Source of the DNA: Acetobacteraceae bacterium
Lineage (GTDB): Bacteria; Pseudomonadota; Alphaproteobacteria; Acetobacterales; Acetobacteraceae
Length of the DNA: 64,000 nucleotides
Direction: 5' to 3'
Assembly: GCA_004843345.1 (NCBI GenBank)
Contig: CP039460.1
Span: 511,501-575,500 of the forward strand
Shown: positions 25,261-32,717 of the stretch, piece by piece
Layout: every line of letters starts with the position of its first letter
Position numbering within the stretch: the stretch's first letter is position 1
Translations under genes and position numbers: made by a program
The notes under the pieces: model-generated
Told to the model about the DNA's origin: nothing
What the model saw: only the letters and a program-made list of their open reading frames with translations
Databases searched by the model: none

Positions 25261-27158
25261 TAACGGCCATAATGTGCCAATCTGCGTCCCTTGGCAAAGT
25301 GAGTTCGTCGTAACAAAGGCCGCACGGATAATAGGCTTAGAAGAGGGGTTGTATTGTATTGTATTGTATTGTATTGTACTGTACTGTACTGTACTGTACT
25401 GTACTGTACTGTACTGTAAGAGATTATCTCACTCGCTTTGAAAAACCAGCAAGAGATATAATCCAGCGAGGCGTATTTTTTTGCCTTATTTTTAAAGACT
25501 TCGTCTAAATCCGCTTTTTGTTCTTTTGTTTGGTAGGTCGAGCCCCGATAAGGCGGATTGCCGACAATATAAAGTTCCCCGCCCTCATGTTCAAAATCAA
25601 TTGCCGCTTGCGGTTCTGACATAAAGTTCAGCGCATTTTCCGCTTTTTCAACTTTGACCTCTGTCTCATGGACGGGACAGACTTTATGCCAATCCAGCCG
25701 AAGGGCATTCCCCTCCACAATCCAGTTTTCTTTATCCAGCGGCAAAGCTTCTTCCTGCGCTTTGCCCAGCCCCTTATACACAACATCGCACTGGAATTTG
25801 GCAACGACCAGGGAAAGTCTTGCAATTTGCGTTGGAAAATCCTCTTTTTCAATCCCTCTGAAATTCCGGAGGGTAATCTCGCTTTCGGCTAAGAGATCGC
25901 CAGTTTTCCCTAATTTCTCCTTAATGTCATGTTCTAATTTCCGGAGCTCCTTATAGGCAATCACCAGGAAATTCCCAGACCCGCAGGCCGGATCAAACAC
26001 ACGGATTTTTTTTATCCGAGTCAAAAGGGCGTTTAATTTCGAGGCTTTCAATTTCGGTCCATAATCGCAAGCCTCGTCAATCTCTTCCCGCAAGCCATCC
26101 AGAAATAAAGGATTTAAAAGTTTTAAAATATTGGAAACCGAGGTGTAATGAATCCCGTCCTCGCCCCGTTCCTCCGCCCCTTCCTGCGTGCCTGCCTTAA
26201 TGGTCTGAATCAAAGAGCCAAAAATATCAGGGTTGATTTCTTTCCACTTTTCCTTTGCTGCCGCCATTAAATAGCGCCAAGCGCTCGCCGAGAATTTCGG
26301 CACTTCAACATGATGTTCAAATAAATGCCCGTTCACATAGCGCAATTTCTGCGCCCAGTTCGGCAAATTCTGACGCTCACCTTCTTTCAAACCCAAGGCC
26401 GTAAAATATTCTAAAATCGTTTGATGAATTTCTGAGAATTTTCCAGCGCCCCGCGCGCCATGGAGCTCCACAACCCGCCTGAAGCTATTCTCACGAAAAA
26501 TCCCTGTTTTGTCTGCAAAAAGACAAAAAATTAAACGGGCTAAGAAAAAATTGAGCGCCGGCCTTTTTTCATCTTTCGACCATTCAGGATTAGCCTTGAG
26601 CAATTCAATATAAAGTCTTCTCAATATTGCCGCCGCCTTGCGGTCTAGAGCGGTTTCCTTAATCTCGGCGACATAATCAATCTTAATCAGGGGCAGAAAC
26701 GGGCTATAGGCCTCCCCCGAATTGAGATCTTTTAATTCCCCTGAAAAGGGAACGCCGTTTTTGGTATCCTCGCCGTAATATTCCACGCCATCGGTCACCA
26801 TCAACAGGCGGGGTTTATTTTTGCGGGTTTTTATTTTGGAGGCCTTTTCCGAATGGCGTAATAACGCCAAAGAAGCCTCAAAATCTGTTTCCCCTTGCGA
26901 TTCTGGCGAGGGCAAGGCAAGCAAATGAATCTCCCCTTTCAGCAAAAGCGCATTTTCAATGTCAGAGCCTGAATGCTGTTTGAGGGTGGCAATCGTTCTT
27001 GCGGAATAAGGAAAAATCTCTAAAAATGTAAACCCGAATGTTTTGGGATCATATTGCCAGTCCTCTCCTGCAAAATTTTCAGAAAAAACAGCAAACCCGT
27101 CCAGCATCGCTTGAAATTTGTCTTGAGGGGGTTCGTGTTTTTTGACAGCTTTAGCCAC
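25257..27158 (-). CDS. MmeI-like DNA methyltransferase, N-terminal part (first gene of defence operon)
   Basis: Probable adenine-specific DNA methyltransferase. The helical spacer contains NFFLARLIFCLFADKTGIF. Then come the FGSLIQ region, SAM-binding motif I FDPACGSGNFLV near residue 388 and catalytic motif IV GNPPYRGSTYQ near 533. From residue 580 the frame runs through the pentanucleotide array (pentapeptides STVQY and NTIQY) and then into a wrong frame, ending after about 30 further residues. The N-terminal 200 residues lack an evident E-x-K nuclease motif, unlike type IIG enzymes. The start is GTG. The frame overlaps the C-terminal part by four bases, but the two are one gene. Confidence 0.85.
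   Translation of the reverse strand: MAKAVKKHEPPQDKFQAMLDGFAVFSENFAGEDWQYDPKTFGFTFLEIFPYSARTIATLKQHSGSDIENALLLKGEIHLLALPSPESQGETDFEASLALLRHSEKASKIKTRKNKPRLLMVTDGVEYYGEDTKNGVPFSGELKDLNSGEAYSPFLPLIKIDYVAEIKETALDRKAAAILRRLYIELLKANPEWSKDEKRPALNFFLARLIFCLFADKTGIFRENSFRRVVELHGARGAGKFSEIHQTILEYFTALGLKEGERQNLPNWAQKLRYVNGHLFEHHVEVPKFSASAWRYLMAAAKEKWKEINPDIFGSLIQTIKAGTQEGAEERGEDGIHYTSVSNILKLLNPLFLDGLREEIDEACDYGPKLKASKLNALLTRIKKIRVFDPACGSGNFLVIAYKELRKLEHDIKEKLGKTGDLLAESEITLRNFRGIEKEDFPTQIARLSLVVAKFQCDVVYKGLGKAQEEALPLDKENWIVEGNALRLDWHKVCPVHETEVKVEKAENALNFMSEPQAAIDFEHEGGELYIVGNPPYRGSTYQTKEQKADLDEVFKNKAKKYASLDYISCWFFKASEIISYSTVQYSTVQYSTVQYNTIQYNTTPLLSLLSVRPLLRRTHFAKGRRLAHYGRY
25351..25418 (-). repeat. pentanucleotide array inside the methyltransferase gene
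   Basis: Thirteen tandem five-base units. On the plus strand they are GTATT x5 (25351-25375) then GTACT x8 (25376-25415) plus GTA. On the coding strand this is (AGTAC)8(AATAC)5. Five is not a multiple of three, so each gained or lost unit changes the reading frame. Unit numbers divisible by three (12, 15) join the two halves. 13 gives the frame seen here. 14 gives a stop within five codons after the array. Confidence 0.97.
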
Positions 27159-27176
27159 AGGAAAATCTCTGAACTG

Positions 27177-27182
27177 ATTATA
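27177..27182 (-). promoter_or_regulatory. candidate -10 box of the defence operon
   Basis: A perfect TATAAT on the minus strand, about 20 bases before the GTG of the methyltransferase. No good -35 box was found at 17 bases, so this may be a weak or activator-dependent promoter with a very short leader. Confidence 0.35.
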
Positions 27183-27434
27183 GCGTGATATAACAGGGTA
27201 TCTTTAAGGAAAGCCTTCATAAAACGCAACCCTCCCCAAGACCTTAAATCAAATTAAAGATTCCCGTCAAAAGAATAATCCAAAAAGAAGGAAGGTCTCT
27301 TTCTTTCATTTCTTCCATACCTGAATTTAAGTCTGATATTTAAAGCTGTCCGGCTTTTTATCCGGACTAGGAACGCATCTCATGCGGAATTGCGGGTCAA
27401 GGAAATTCTAAAAATGGCTGTTTTCTGGGAAAAA

Positions 27435-27509
27435 TGGTGCCGGATGAGAGATTTGAACTCCCGACCTTCGGTTTACAAAACCGCTGCACTACCACTGTGC
27501 TAATCCGGC
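27435..27509 (-). tRNA. tRNA-Thr (anticodon UGU)
   Basis: Cloverleaf of 75 bases on the minus strand with acceptor GCCGGAU pairing to AUCCGGC and an encoded CCA. The anticodon arm GCGGU-UUUGUAA-ACCGA gives UGU, reading ACA threonine codons. Its 3' end points at the defence island, which begins about 275 bases away, the usual geometry for integration at a tRNA gene. Confidence 0.95.
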
Positions 27510-27614
27510 ATTTTCTTGCTGTTCGCAAGGGCGCTTTATCATCTCAAAGCGCAACATCTGAAAAGCTTAATGCCAAACTCTTGCAAAAGACTCAAGAGCT
27601 AAATTGTATTTTTT

Positions 27615-27875
27615 TTACAATCCCCACCATTTTTTATCCCAAATCAGGAAACCGACAGGACTATCAACCGCCCAAGTTTCAAAACAAAGGATAAAAGTTA
27701 GAATAACCACGGCAAATAAAACCAGCGCACAGATTAAAAGAATAAGGTCTGCCCGTCTGGACTCTTTAGAGATTCGGCTTTCCATCCGTTGGCGTTGCTG
27801 TTCTGTTTTAATCGCCAGAACATCTGTCTCCGTGGATTGATCTTTCCAAGTCGAAACCGTTTCTTTTTTTACCAC
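27615..27875 (-). CDS. hypothetical single-pass membrane protein
   Basis: Small protein of 86 residues with a charged N-terminal half (about 42 residues) followed by one strong transmembrane helix (DLILLICALVLFAVVILTFI) and a short tryptophan-rich tail. The start is GTG with AAGGA about nine bases upstream. The topology resembles small envelope or toxin-antitoxin-like proteins, but no family is recognised. Confidence 0.5.
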   Translation of the reverse strand: MVKKETVSTWKDQSTETDVLAIKTEQQRQRMESRISKESRRADLILLICALVLFAVVILTFILCFETWAVDSPVGFLIWDKKWWGL

Positions 27876-28026
27876 TCAAAGGTTTCCTTATCATGAAAGC
27901 TAACGACTTCGTTCCCTTGCAAAGCCGTAATCTCTTCTTACCTAAAAAATTTTTCCTTTTTTAGCAAATTTTACCCGCTTCAAAAACGACTCTTTTCGGA
28001 AAAGTTTTTTAGTAAAATCGTAGATA

Positions 28027-28077
28027 AACACCTTGTATTTGAGAGAGGAAAGCGCAATCTTTGAAGGACAAGGTGTT
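28027..28077. promoter_or_regulatory. 10-bp inverted repeat upstream of yfdX
   Basis: AACACCTTGT (28027-28036) and ACAAGGTGTT (28068-28077) are perfect inverted copies 31 bases apart, ending about 48 bases before the yfdX ATG. In RNA they would form a hairpin closing the leader; in DNA they could bind a dimeric regulator. Confidence 0.4.
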
Positions 28078-28125
28078 CCGCCTAAAAAACACTGTTAAAT
28101 CTTATTTTTAGGGAATTTAACTCAC

Positions 28126-29115
28126 ATGCGTAAAATTACAACTCTTCTGGCTAGCGCAGCCTTCCTTGCTGGCACAGCATTGACAGCGCCTGCTTTCGCC
28201 GCTGGTGATGCAACCCCTGCTGCTGCTTCCCACAAACACCACCCTATTCAGACGCTTAAAACAAAATATGCCCAGCACAAAGCTGAAGCCGCTTTTGACA
28301 GCCTTTCTGCAGATGGGCAAATTGCCATTGCTGATGTGCTTGCCGCACAATTACAGCTTTCAGACAATGATGCCAAACAAGCAACGGTTCTTTTGAAAAA
28401 AGCTCAGGCATCTTTGAAAAAAGCAGCTTCTGCAGACAGCAGCTTCACAGCAGCGATGAATCAGCTCAATCCTAAATTGAAACTTGAGATTGCCAAACAA
28501 CAGCAGGCTGCCGTTGATGAAACAGGTGCAAATCCAGCTGGTTCAACCAAATGGATTCCTGTTGGCGCAGAAATCGTTGCGGTTGATAAGCTAAGCTCTG
28601 CGGATAAAGCCGTTGTTGCAAAAGCAAATAGCCAATTGCGTTCTGGCAATACACAGGCTGCAGCGGATACATTACGCACAATTGGCCAAGACCTTGATTT
28701 CGTGATTGCACTCGCCCCACTCGCTTCAACAACAGATGCTGTGGATCGTGCTGTGCTTTTTGCTGACCAAGGTCAGACCCAAGAAGCGCAAGATGCTATT
28801 AGCACAGTCACAAACGGCATCATCTTCCTTTCTCAGAACGTGATTGAAAGCAATGCCTCTAATAGCGTTAAGCAGAAGCAAGCTAATGCTGTGGAAAAAG
28901 CTGACACAAAAGCCGCCAATGCGAAAGCAGATGCAAAGACTGCACAAACCGATGCAGCACAGGCAGATGCCAATGCGGATGCAGCCGCATCTGAAGCCAG
29001 CGCAGCAGATGCAAAAGCAGCTAATGCAGAAAGCCAACCAGCCCAAAAAGGCGGTAAAGGTCTTGCACCAGGCGCACCTGCTGATACAAGCCCTGACACC
29101 AACCCAGGCAAATGA
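28126..29115 (+). CDS. YfdX-family periplasmic protein with alanine-rich tail
   Basis: Exported protein of 329 residues (signal peptide with cleavage after PAFA). The central part, with TKWIPVGAEIVAVDKL and helical segments LLKKAQASLKKA and ADTLRTIGQDLDFVIALAPL, fits the YfdX family, helical periplasmic proteins induced by acid and by the EvgA regulator in E. coli. The last 70 residues are an Ala/Asp/Lys coiled tail (repeats of AxADAxA) and a Gly/Pro end, not part of the core family. An acid-stress role would suit an acetic acid producer but is inferred. A hairpin lies in the leader and a strong terminator follows. Confidence 0.8.
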   Translation: MRKITTLLASAAFLAGTALTAPAFAAGDATPAAASHKHHPIQTLKTKYAQHKAEAAFDSLSADGQIAIADVLAAQLQLSDNDAKQATVLLKKAQASLKKAASADSSFTAAMNQLNPKLKLEIAKQQQAAVDETGANPAGSTKWIPVGAEIVAVDKLSSADKAVVAKANSQLRSGNTQAAADTLRTIGQDLDFVIALAPLASTTDAVDRAVLFADQGQTQEAQDAISTVTNGIIFLSQNVIESNASNSVKQKQANAVEKADTKAANAKADAKTAQTDAAQADANADAAASEASAADAKAANAESQPAQKGGKGLAPGAPADTSPDTNPGK

Positions 29116-29145
29116 TCTGGTTTTGACAGCAGAAACGCTCAAACA

Positions 29146-29176
29146 AAAACTGGCTCCCAAAAGGAGCCAGTTTTTT
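29146..29176 (+). terminator. rho-independent terminator after yfdX
   Basis: ACTGGCTCC, loop CAAAA, GGAGCCAGT and then TTTTT. It also has an A-run on the left and could act for folD on the other strand. Confidence 0.88.
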
Positions 29177-29200
29177 ATATATCCTCTTTATAAAATAATT

Positions 29201-30190
29201 TTATAAGTAGAACTTTAAAATTTCTCCCCAGCCTTGCTGGCAACAGGCAGCTCTCAAAGTATTTTCCAAAAGGCAAGCCACCGTCATTGGCCCGACCCCA
29301 CCTGGCACAGGCGTAATCCATGAGGCTTTTTCTTTCACAGAGTCAAAAGCCACATCTCCGACCAAACGCACTTTACCATCTTCCCCCTCAATGCGGTTAA
29401 TCCCGACATCGATGACAATCGCCCCATCACTGACCCAATCCGCTTGGACGAGCTCGGAATGGCCTGTCGCCGAAATAATAATCTCTGCTTCACGGCAGAG
29501 CGCAGGCAAATTTTTTGTATAAATATTGGCAACTGAAAGGGTTGCCTCCTCCCGAAGCAATAATTGCGCCATAGGCTTACCGACTAAATTAGAAGCGCCA
29601 ATCACAAGCACCTTTTTGCCTCTTAAATCTGATTCAACGCTGCGCAGCAAACGCCAACAGCCCAAAGGGGTACAGGGAATTATCGCCTCTTTCATTCCAA
29701 GAGAAAGACGCCCAGCATTTACAACACCTAAGCCGTCAACATCTTTTTGATAATCAACCGCATTTAAAAGCCTTTGCGCATTAATATGCTTCGGCAATGG
29801 CAATTGGATTAAAATCCCATGCGTATTGGAGTCTTGATTTAAACGATGAATTTCTTTCAGAAGAATATTTTCTGAAACAGTCGCATCAAATTTCAGCGTA
29901 ATAGAATTCATGCCAACTTGCTTGGCCTGCTCCCCCTTTTTACGCACATAAATTTCAGATGCAGGGTCATCCCCAACTAAAATAACCGCAAGACCAGGAA
30001 CCTGTATCAGCTCCTGATGGGCTTTGATAAAGCTTGAAATGCGCTTTCTCAGCGCCTTTGCCGCCTCTCTGCCGTTAAGTAATTTACCTTTCTGCAATGA
30101 AAGTAGGGATTCTATTGAATTTTTCAGGACGGCACTCTTCCTGTGATTAGAATTGTCTTTTAAAAAATCAGTGAAAGCACTCTCTCCCAA
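29201..30190 (-). CDS. folD: FolD, methylenetetrahydrofolate dehydrogenase/cyclohydrolase
   Basis: Bifunctional cytoplasmic enzyme that interconverts methylene-, methenyl- and formyl-tetrahydrofolate. Motifs include VGDDPASEIYVRKKGEQAKQ with the catalytic Tyr and Lys, GILIQLPLPKHIN, KDVDGLG, PCTPLGC, GASNLVGKPMAQLL (usually GRSxxVGxP; the Arg is Ala here) and TPVPGGVGPMT. No ATG is available near the usual N-terminus. The listed TTG gives 329 residues, about 30 more than normal. Another TTG at 30095-30097 would give 298 residues, the family's length, so the true start is uncertain. Confidence 0.93.
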   Translation of the reverse strand: MGESAFTDFLKDNSNHRKSAVLKNSIESLLSLQKGKLLNGREAAKALRKRISSFIKAHQELIQVPGLAVILVGDDPASEIYVRKKGEQAKQVGMNSITLKFDATVSENILLKEIHRLNQDSNTHGILIQLPLPKHINAQRLLNAVDYQKDVDGLGVVNAGRLSLGMKEAIIPCTPLGCWRLLRSVESDLRGKKVLVIGASNLVGKPMAQLLLREEATLSVANIYTKNLPALCREAEIIISATGHSELVQADWVSDGAIVIDVGINRIEGEDGKVRLVGDVAFDSVKEKASWITPVPGGVGPMTVACLLENTLRAACCQQGWGEILKFYL

Positions 30191-30243
30191 TCATCTAAAA
30201 ATTTAAACCCCTTTCGGGATCAAAAGCTTTTTCAAATGCAAGA

Positions 30244-30281
30244 AAATGAGATGCCCACAGCTTACCGCAAACATCTCATTT
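30244..30281 (-). terminator. probable weak terminator after degP
   Basis: AAATGAGATG and CATCTCATTT form a ten-pair stem with an 18-base loop. On the minus strand it is followed by TCTTGCATTTG. The stem is AT-rich and the T-run poor. Confidence 0.4.
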
Positions 30282-30305
30282 CTTCAAACATCGCAAAATT
30301 AAGAT

Positions 30306-31976
30306 TTAGCCTTGCCCATCATCGGATGGCAATTCCTCATCTGCCTGCGCATCCCCATTGATTGCCATATAAAGATGCTGACCATCTCTTAAAATCTGGA
30401 AAAGAATAGGTTTTTTCCCTGCCAAGGATTGGGAAATGAAAGAAGAGACCGCTTTAGGTGTCGTTACAGGGTGATTATTCACCGCTAAAAGAACATCCCC
30501 GGGACGGATGCCAGCACGGAATGCAACACTGTTTGGCGCAACCTCCATAACAGCCACGCCCTGCACATTCTCATCGACGCCGATTTCCTGACGAATATGC
30601 GGATTCAAAGAAGACAATCCTGGCAAACCAATCTTACCAGAATTGGCATTACCCTCATCTGCGCCTTTTCCATCAGCACCGAGATCCCCTGTTACAACAG
30701 AAAGATCAAGATTTTTATTCTCACGGATAACAGAAATAGAAGCCTTGGTCTTCGGAGGCAAAGAACTGATTTTCACAGCGAGGTCATGCGCATTCTTAAC
30801 AGCTTTGCCGTCCACAGAAACAATCACATCGCCACTCTTAATCCCCGCTTTTTCCGCAGGGCTAGAGGTCGTCACAGAGGCAACCAATGCACCTTCTGCT
30901 GGCAAGGTTGGGCTTTTTGATTTAACGCCCATCGCTTCTGCGAGCGCTGGTGTAAGGTCTTGCCCTGCAACTCCAAGATAACCACGAACCACATGGCCTG
31001 TCTTACGAAGCTGTTTCACAACAGAACTCACCGTATCAGACGGAATCGCAAAACCAATCCCAATAGAGCCTCCGCCATTTGGTGAGAGAATCATCGCATT
31101 CATACCAGCCACTTTCCCATTCAGGGTTAAAAGAGGCCCGCCTGAGTTCCCACGGTTAATAGGTGCATCCAGCTGAATGAAGTCATTATAAGCGCCAGAG
31201 TGCAAATCACGTCCCATAGCAGACACAATGCCGGCTGTTACCGTACCGCCAAGACCGTATGGATCCCCAACGGCAACAATCCACTGTCCCGGATTCAGCT
31301 CCTCAGATTCGCCTAGTTCGAGATAAGGCAAGGCTGCATCTGGCTTAATTTTTAACAAAGCAACATCTGTTTTACTATCCTTCCCGATAATCTTGGCAGG
31401 ATAGGAACGGCCATTATCAAGCGTAATAGAAACTTTCGTTGCGCCAGAAACAACATGGAAATTCGTAACAACATAGCCATCCGCACTGATGAGGAAACCT
31501 GACCCTTTTGCCTCAACAGAATGTGGCTGTTGCTGCATTGGCATTCCAGGCATCATAAAGGGGAAGGGGAAACCGAAAGGCACCATGCCACCTTGAGGGG
31601 GTCCCATCTGAATAGACGGGCCGTCTCCCTCTTCTTGCCCAGGATCTTTAATCGTTGCGGAAACAGAAACCACGGCTGGCTTCACCGCTTTCACCAAAGG
31701 CACAAAATCTGGAACGGATGCCGCTGCCGCATGTGGATGAATAACAGTTGAGCTATTTTTCTCATCAATTTTTGGAGAAGCCTCTTCTTTTGCTCCGTCT
31801 GCGCCCTTAGCATTCTCCGCAGGCTTGTCTTTTGCAGACGCTGAAGAAGATGTCATGGAGGAAAAAATGGAGGCCTCGGCTGGAGACCAAGCCATTCCAG
31901 AAACGCTCGCCCCCAAAAGCAGGGAAAGCGCAAGCTTCGTACCCATAAAAGATTTTCTCTTTATCTGCGATGTCAT
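30306..31976 (-). CDS. degP: periplasmic serine protease DegP/HtrA (Do family)
   Basis: Exported protein of 556 residues that degrades or refolds damaged periplasmic proteins. A signal peptide (to PAEAS) is followed by a low-complexity linker and a trypsin-like domain with His in TNFHVVSG, Asp in KTDVALLKI and Ser in PINRGNSGGPLL. Two PDZ domains follow (GYLGVAGQDLTP onwards and the second with GVAVMEVAPNS). An unusual Gly/Pro/Met-rich insert (GPPQGGMVPFGFPFP) lies before the protease domain, where DegP carries its LA loop or linker. The frame is open 71 codons further upstream, but the ATG at 31976 has AAGGG and begins the signal peptide. Confidence 0.95.
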   Translation of the reverse strand: MTSQIKRKSFMGTKLALSLLLGASVSGMAWSPAEASIFSSMTSSSASAKDKPAENAKGADGAKEEASPKIDEKNSSTVIHPHAAAASVPDFVPLVKAVKPAVVSVSATIKDPGQEEGDGPSIQMGPPQGGMVPFGFPFPFMMPGMPMQQQPHSVEAKGSGFLISADGYVVTNFHVVSGATKVSITLDNGRSYPAKIIGKDSKTDVALLKIKPDAALPYLELGESEELNPGQWIVAVGDPYGLGGTVTAGIVSAMGRDLHSGAYNDFIQLDAPINRGNSGGPLLTLNGKVAGMNAMILSPNGGGSIGIGFAIPSDTVSSVVKQLRKTGHVVRGYLGVAGQDLTPALAEAMGVKSKSPTLPAEGALVASVTTSSPAEKAGIKSGDVIVSVDGKAVKNAHDLAVKISSLPPKTKASISVIRENKNLDLSVVTGDLGADGKGADEGNANSGKIGLPGLSSLNPHIRQEIGVDENVQGVAVMEVAPNSVAFRAGIRPGDVLLAVNNHPVTTPKAVSSFISQSLAGKKPILFQILRDGQHLYMAINGDAQADEELPSDDGQG

Positions 31977-32169
31977 CCTTTGACCCTTTTTACAAATCAG
32001 GCAATTCTGCCTCATTTTACCAAGATTATCTGTGAGGTAAGTATTCCAGACGCTTTTATCAAACTTCATCCAAGTAAATTTTTTAACAATCTTAAAAATA
32101 CGACTAGTTTTAACCTCAATTCTTACAAAAAATTCTCTCTTTATCAAATGCGGAAATGATAGATTCTGC

Positions 32170-32667
32170 CTATTTTCGTAAAGATTCAAAAAAATCTTTC
32201 AAAAGTTGGCAGCTCTCCCTCTCCCGAATACCTCCAAAAATCTCAATCGGCGGATAGGGTAAATTCTGCGAAAAAAGCCGAGGCCCATTATCGACTGCGC
32301 CGCCTTTTAGATCATAAGCTGCAAAACTTACAGCCCTGATTTTAAACATGCCAATCGCAGCTGCACATAATGGACAAGGCTCCAGCGTCACAGCCAGAGC
32401 CGTCTGCGATAGAAAGGCAGCACCATATTTTTGGCGCACAGCTTCTAAAACTAAAATTTCCGCATGCGCCATCGGATTATCCTGTTCAATAACCCGATTG
32501 CCATTCGCCTCTAACAAAACGCCCTGCGCATCCATGATTGCCGCGCCAACAGGCACTTCTGAACGCTCTTTTGCCTGGTAAGCCTGTTCAAAAGCCGCAT
32601 TCATAAGGCTTTCCCATTGCGCCTTTGTCCAGTATAATCTCTCATGTTGAGGGGTGGGAGTTGCCAC
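32170..32667 (-). CDS. tadA: tRNA-specific adenosine deaminase TadA
   Basis: Zinc deaminase that converts adenosine-34 to inosine in tRNA-Arg(ACG). Both zinc motifs are intact: PMAHAEILVLEAV (H-A-E) and LEPCPLCAAAIGMFKI (P-C-x-x-C). The C-terminal segment matches TadA: GGAVDNGPRLFSQ and GIRERESCQLLKDFF. The start is uncertain: the frame is open to 32796, overlapping the divergent rluB gene. A GTG at 32667 gives 165 residues; an ATG at 32604 would give 144. The gene lies divergent from rluB and just upstream of degP. Confidence 0.88.
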   Translation of the reverse strand: MATPTPQHERLYWTKAQWESLMNAAFEQAYQAKERSEVPVGAAIMDAQGVLLEANGNRVIEQDNPMAHAEILVLEAVRQKYGAAFLSQTALAVTLEPCPLCAAAIGMFKIRAVSFAAYDLKGGAVDNGPRLFSQNLPYPPIEIFGGIRERESCQLLKDFFESLRK

Positions 32668-32717
32668 TTTGAATTTTCTCTCTTCAAAGCCTTCATTTTT
32701 CCCATTATTAGCTGAAT

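Noticed and set aside
25351-25418. CRISPR-like interpretation of the pentanucleotide array
   Set aside because: The units are five bases with no spacers and lie in a coding frame; it is a simple-sequence repeat. No CRISPR array or cas gene was seen in the window.
27434-27694. Open frame of 86 codons starting inside the tRNA-Thr
   Set aside because: It reads the complement of a tRNA, and has no family match or signal.
28726-29160. Long open frames antisense to yfdX (28726-29160 and 28833-29111, minus strand)
   Set aside because: They mirror the Ala/Asp-rich repeats of the YfdX tail; the cysteine- and alanine-rich translations are low-complexity artefacts.
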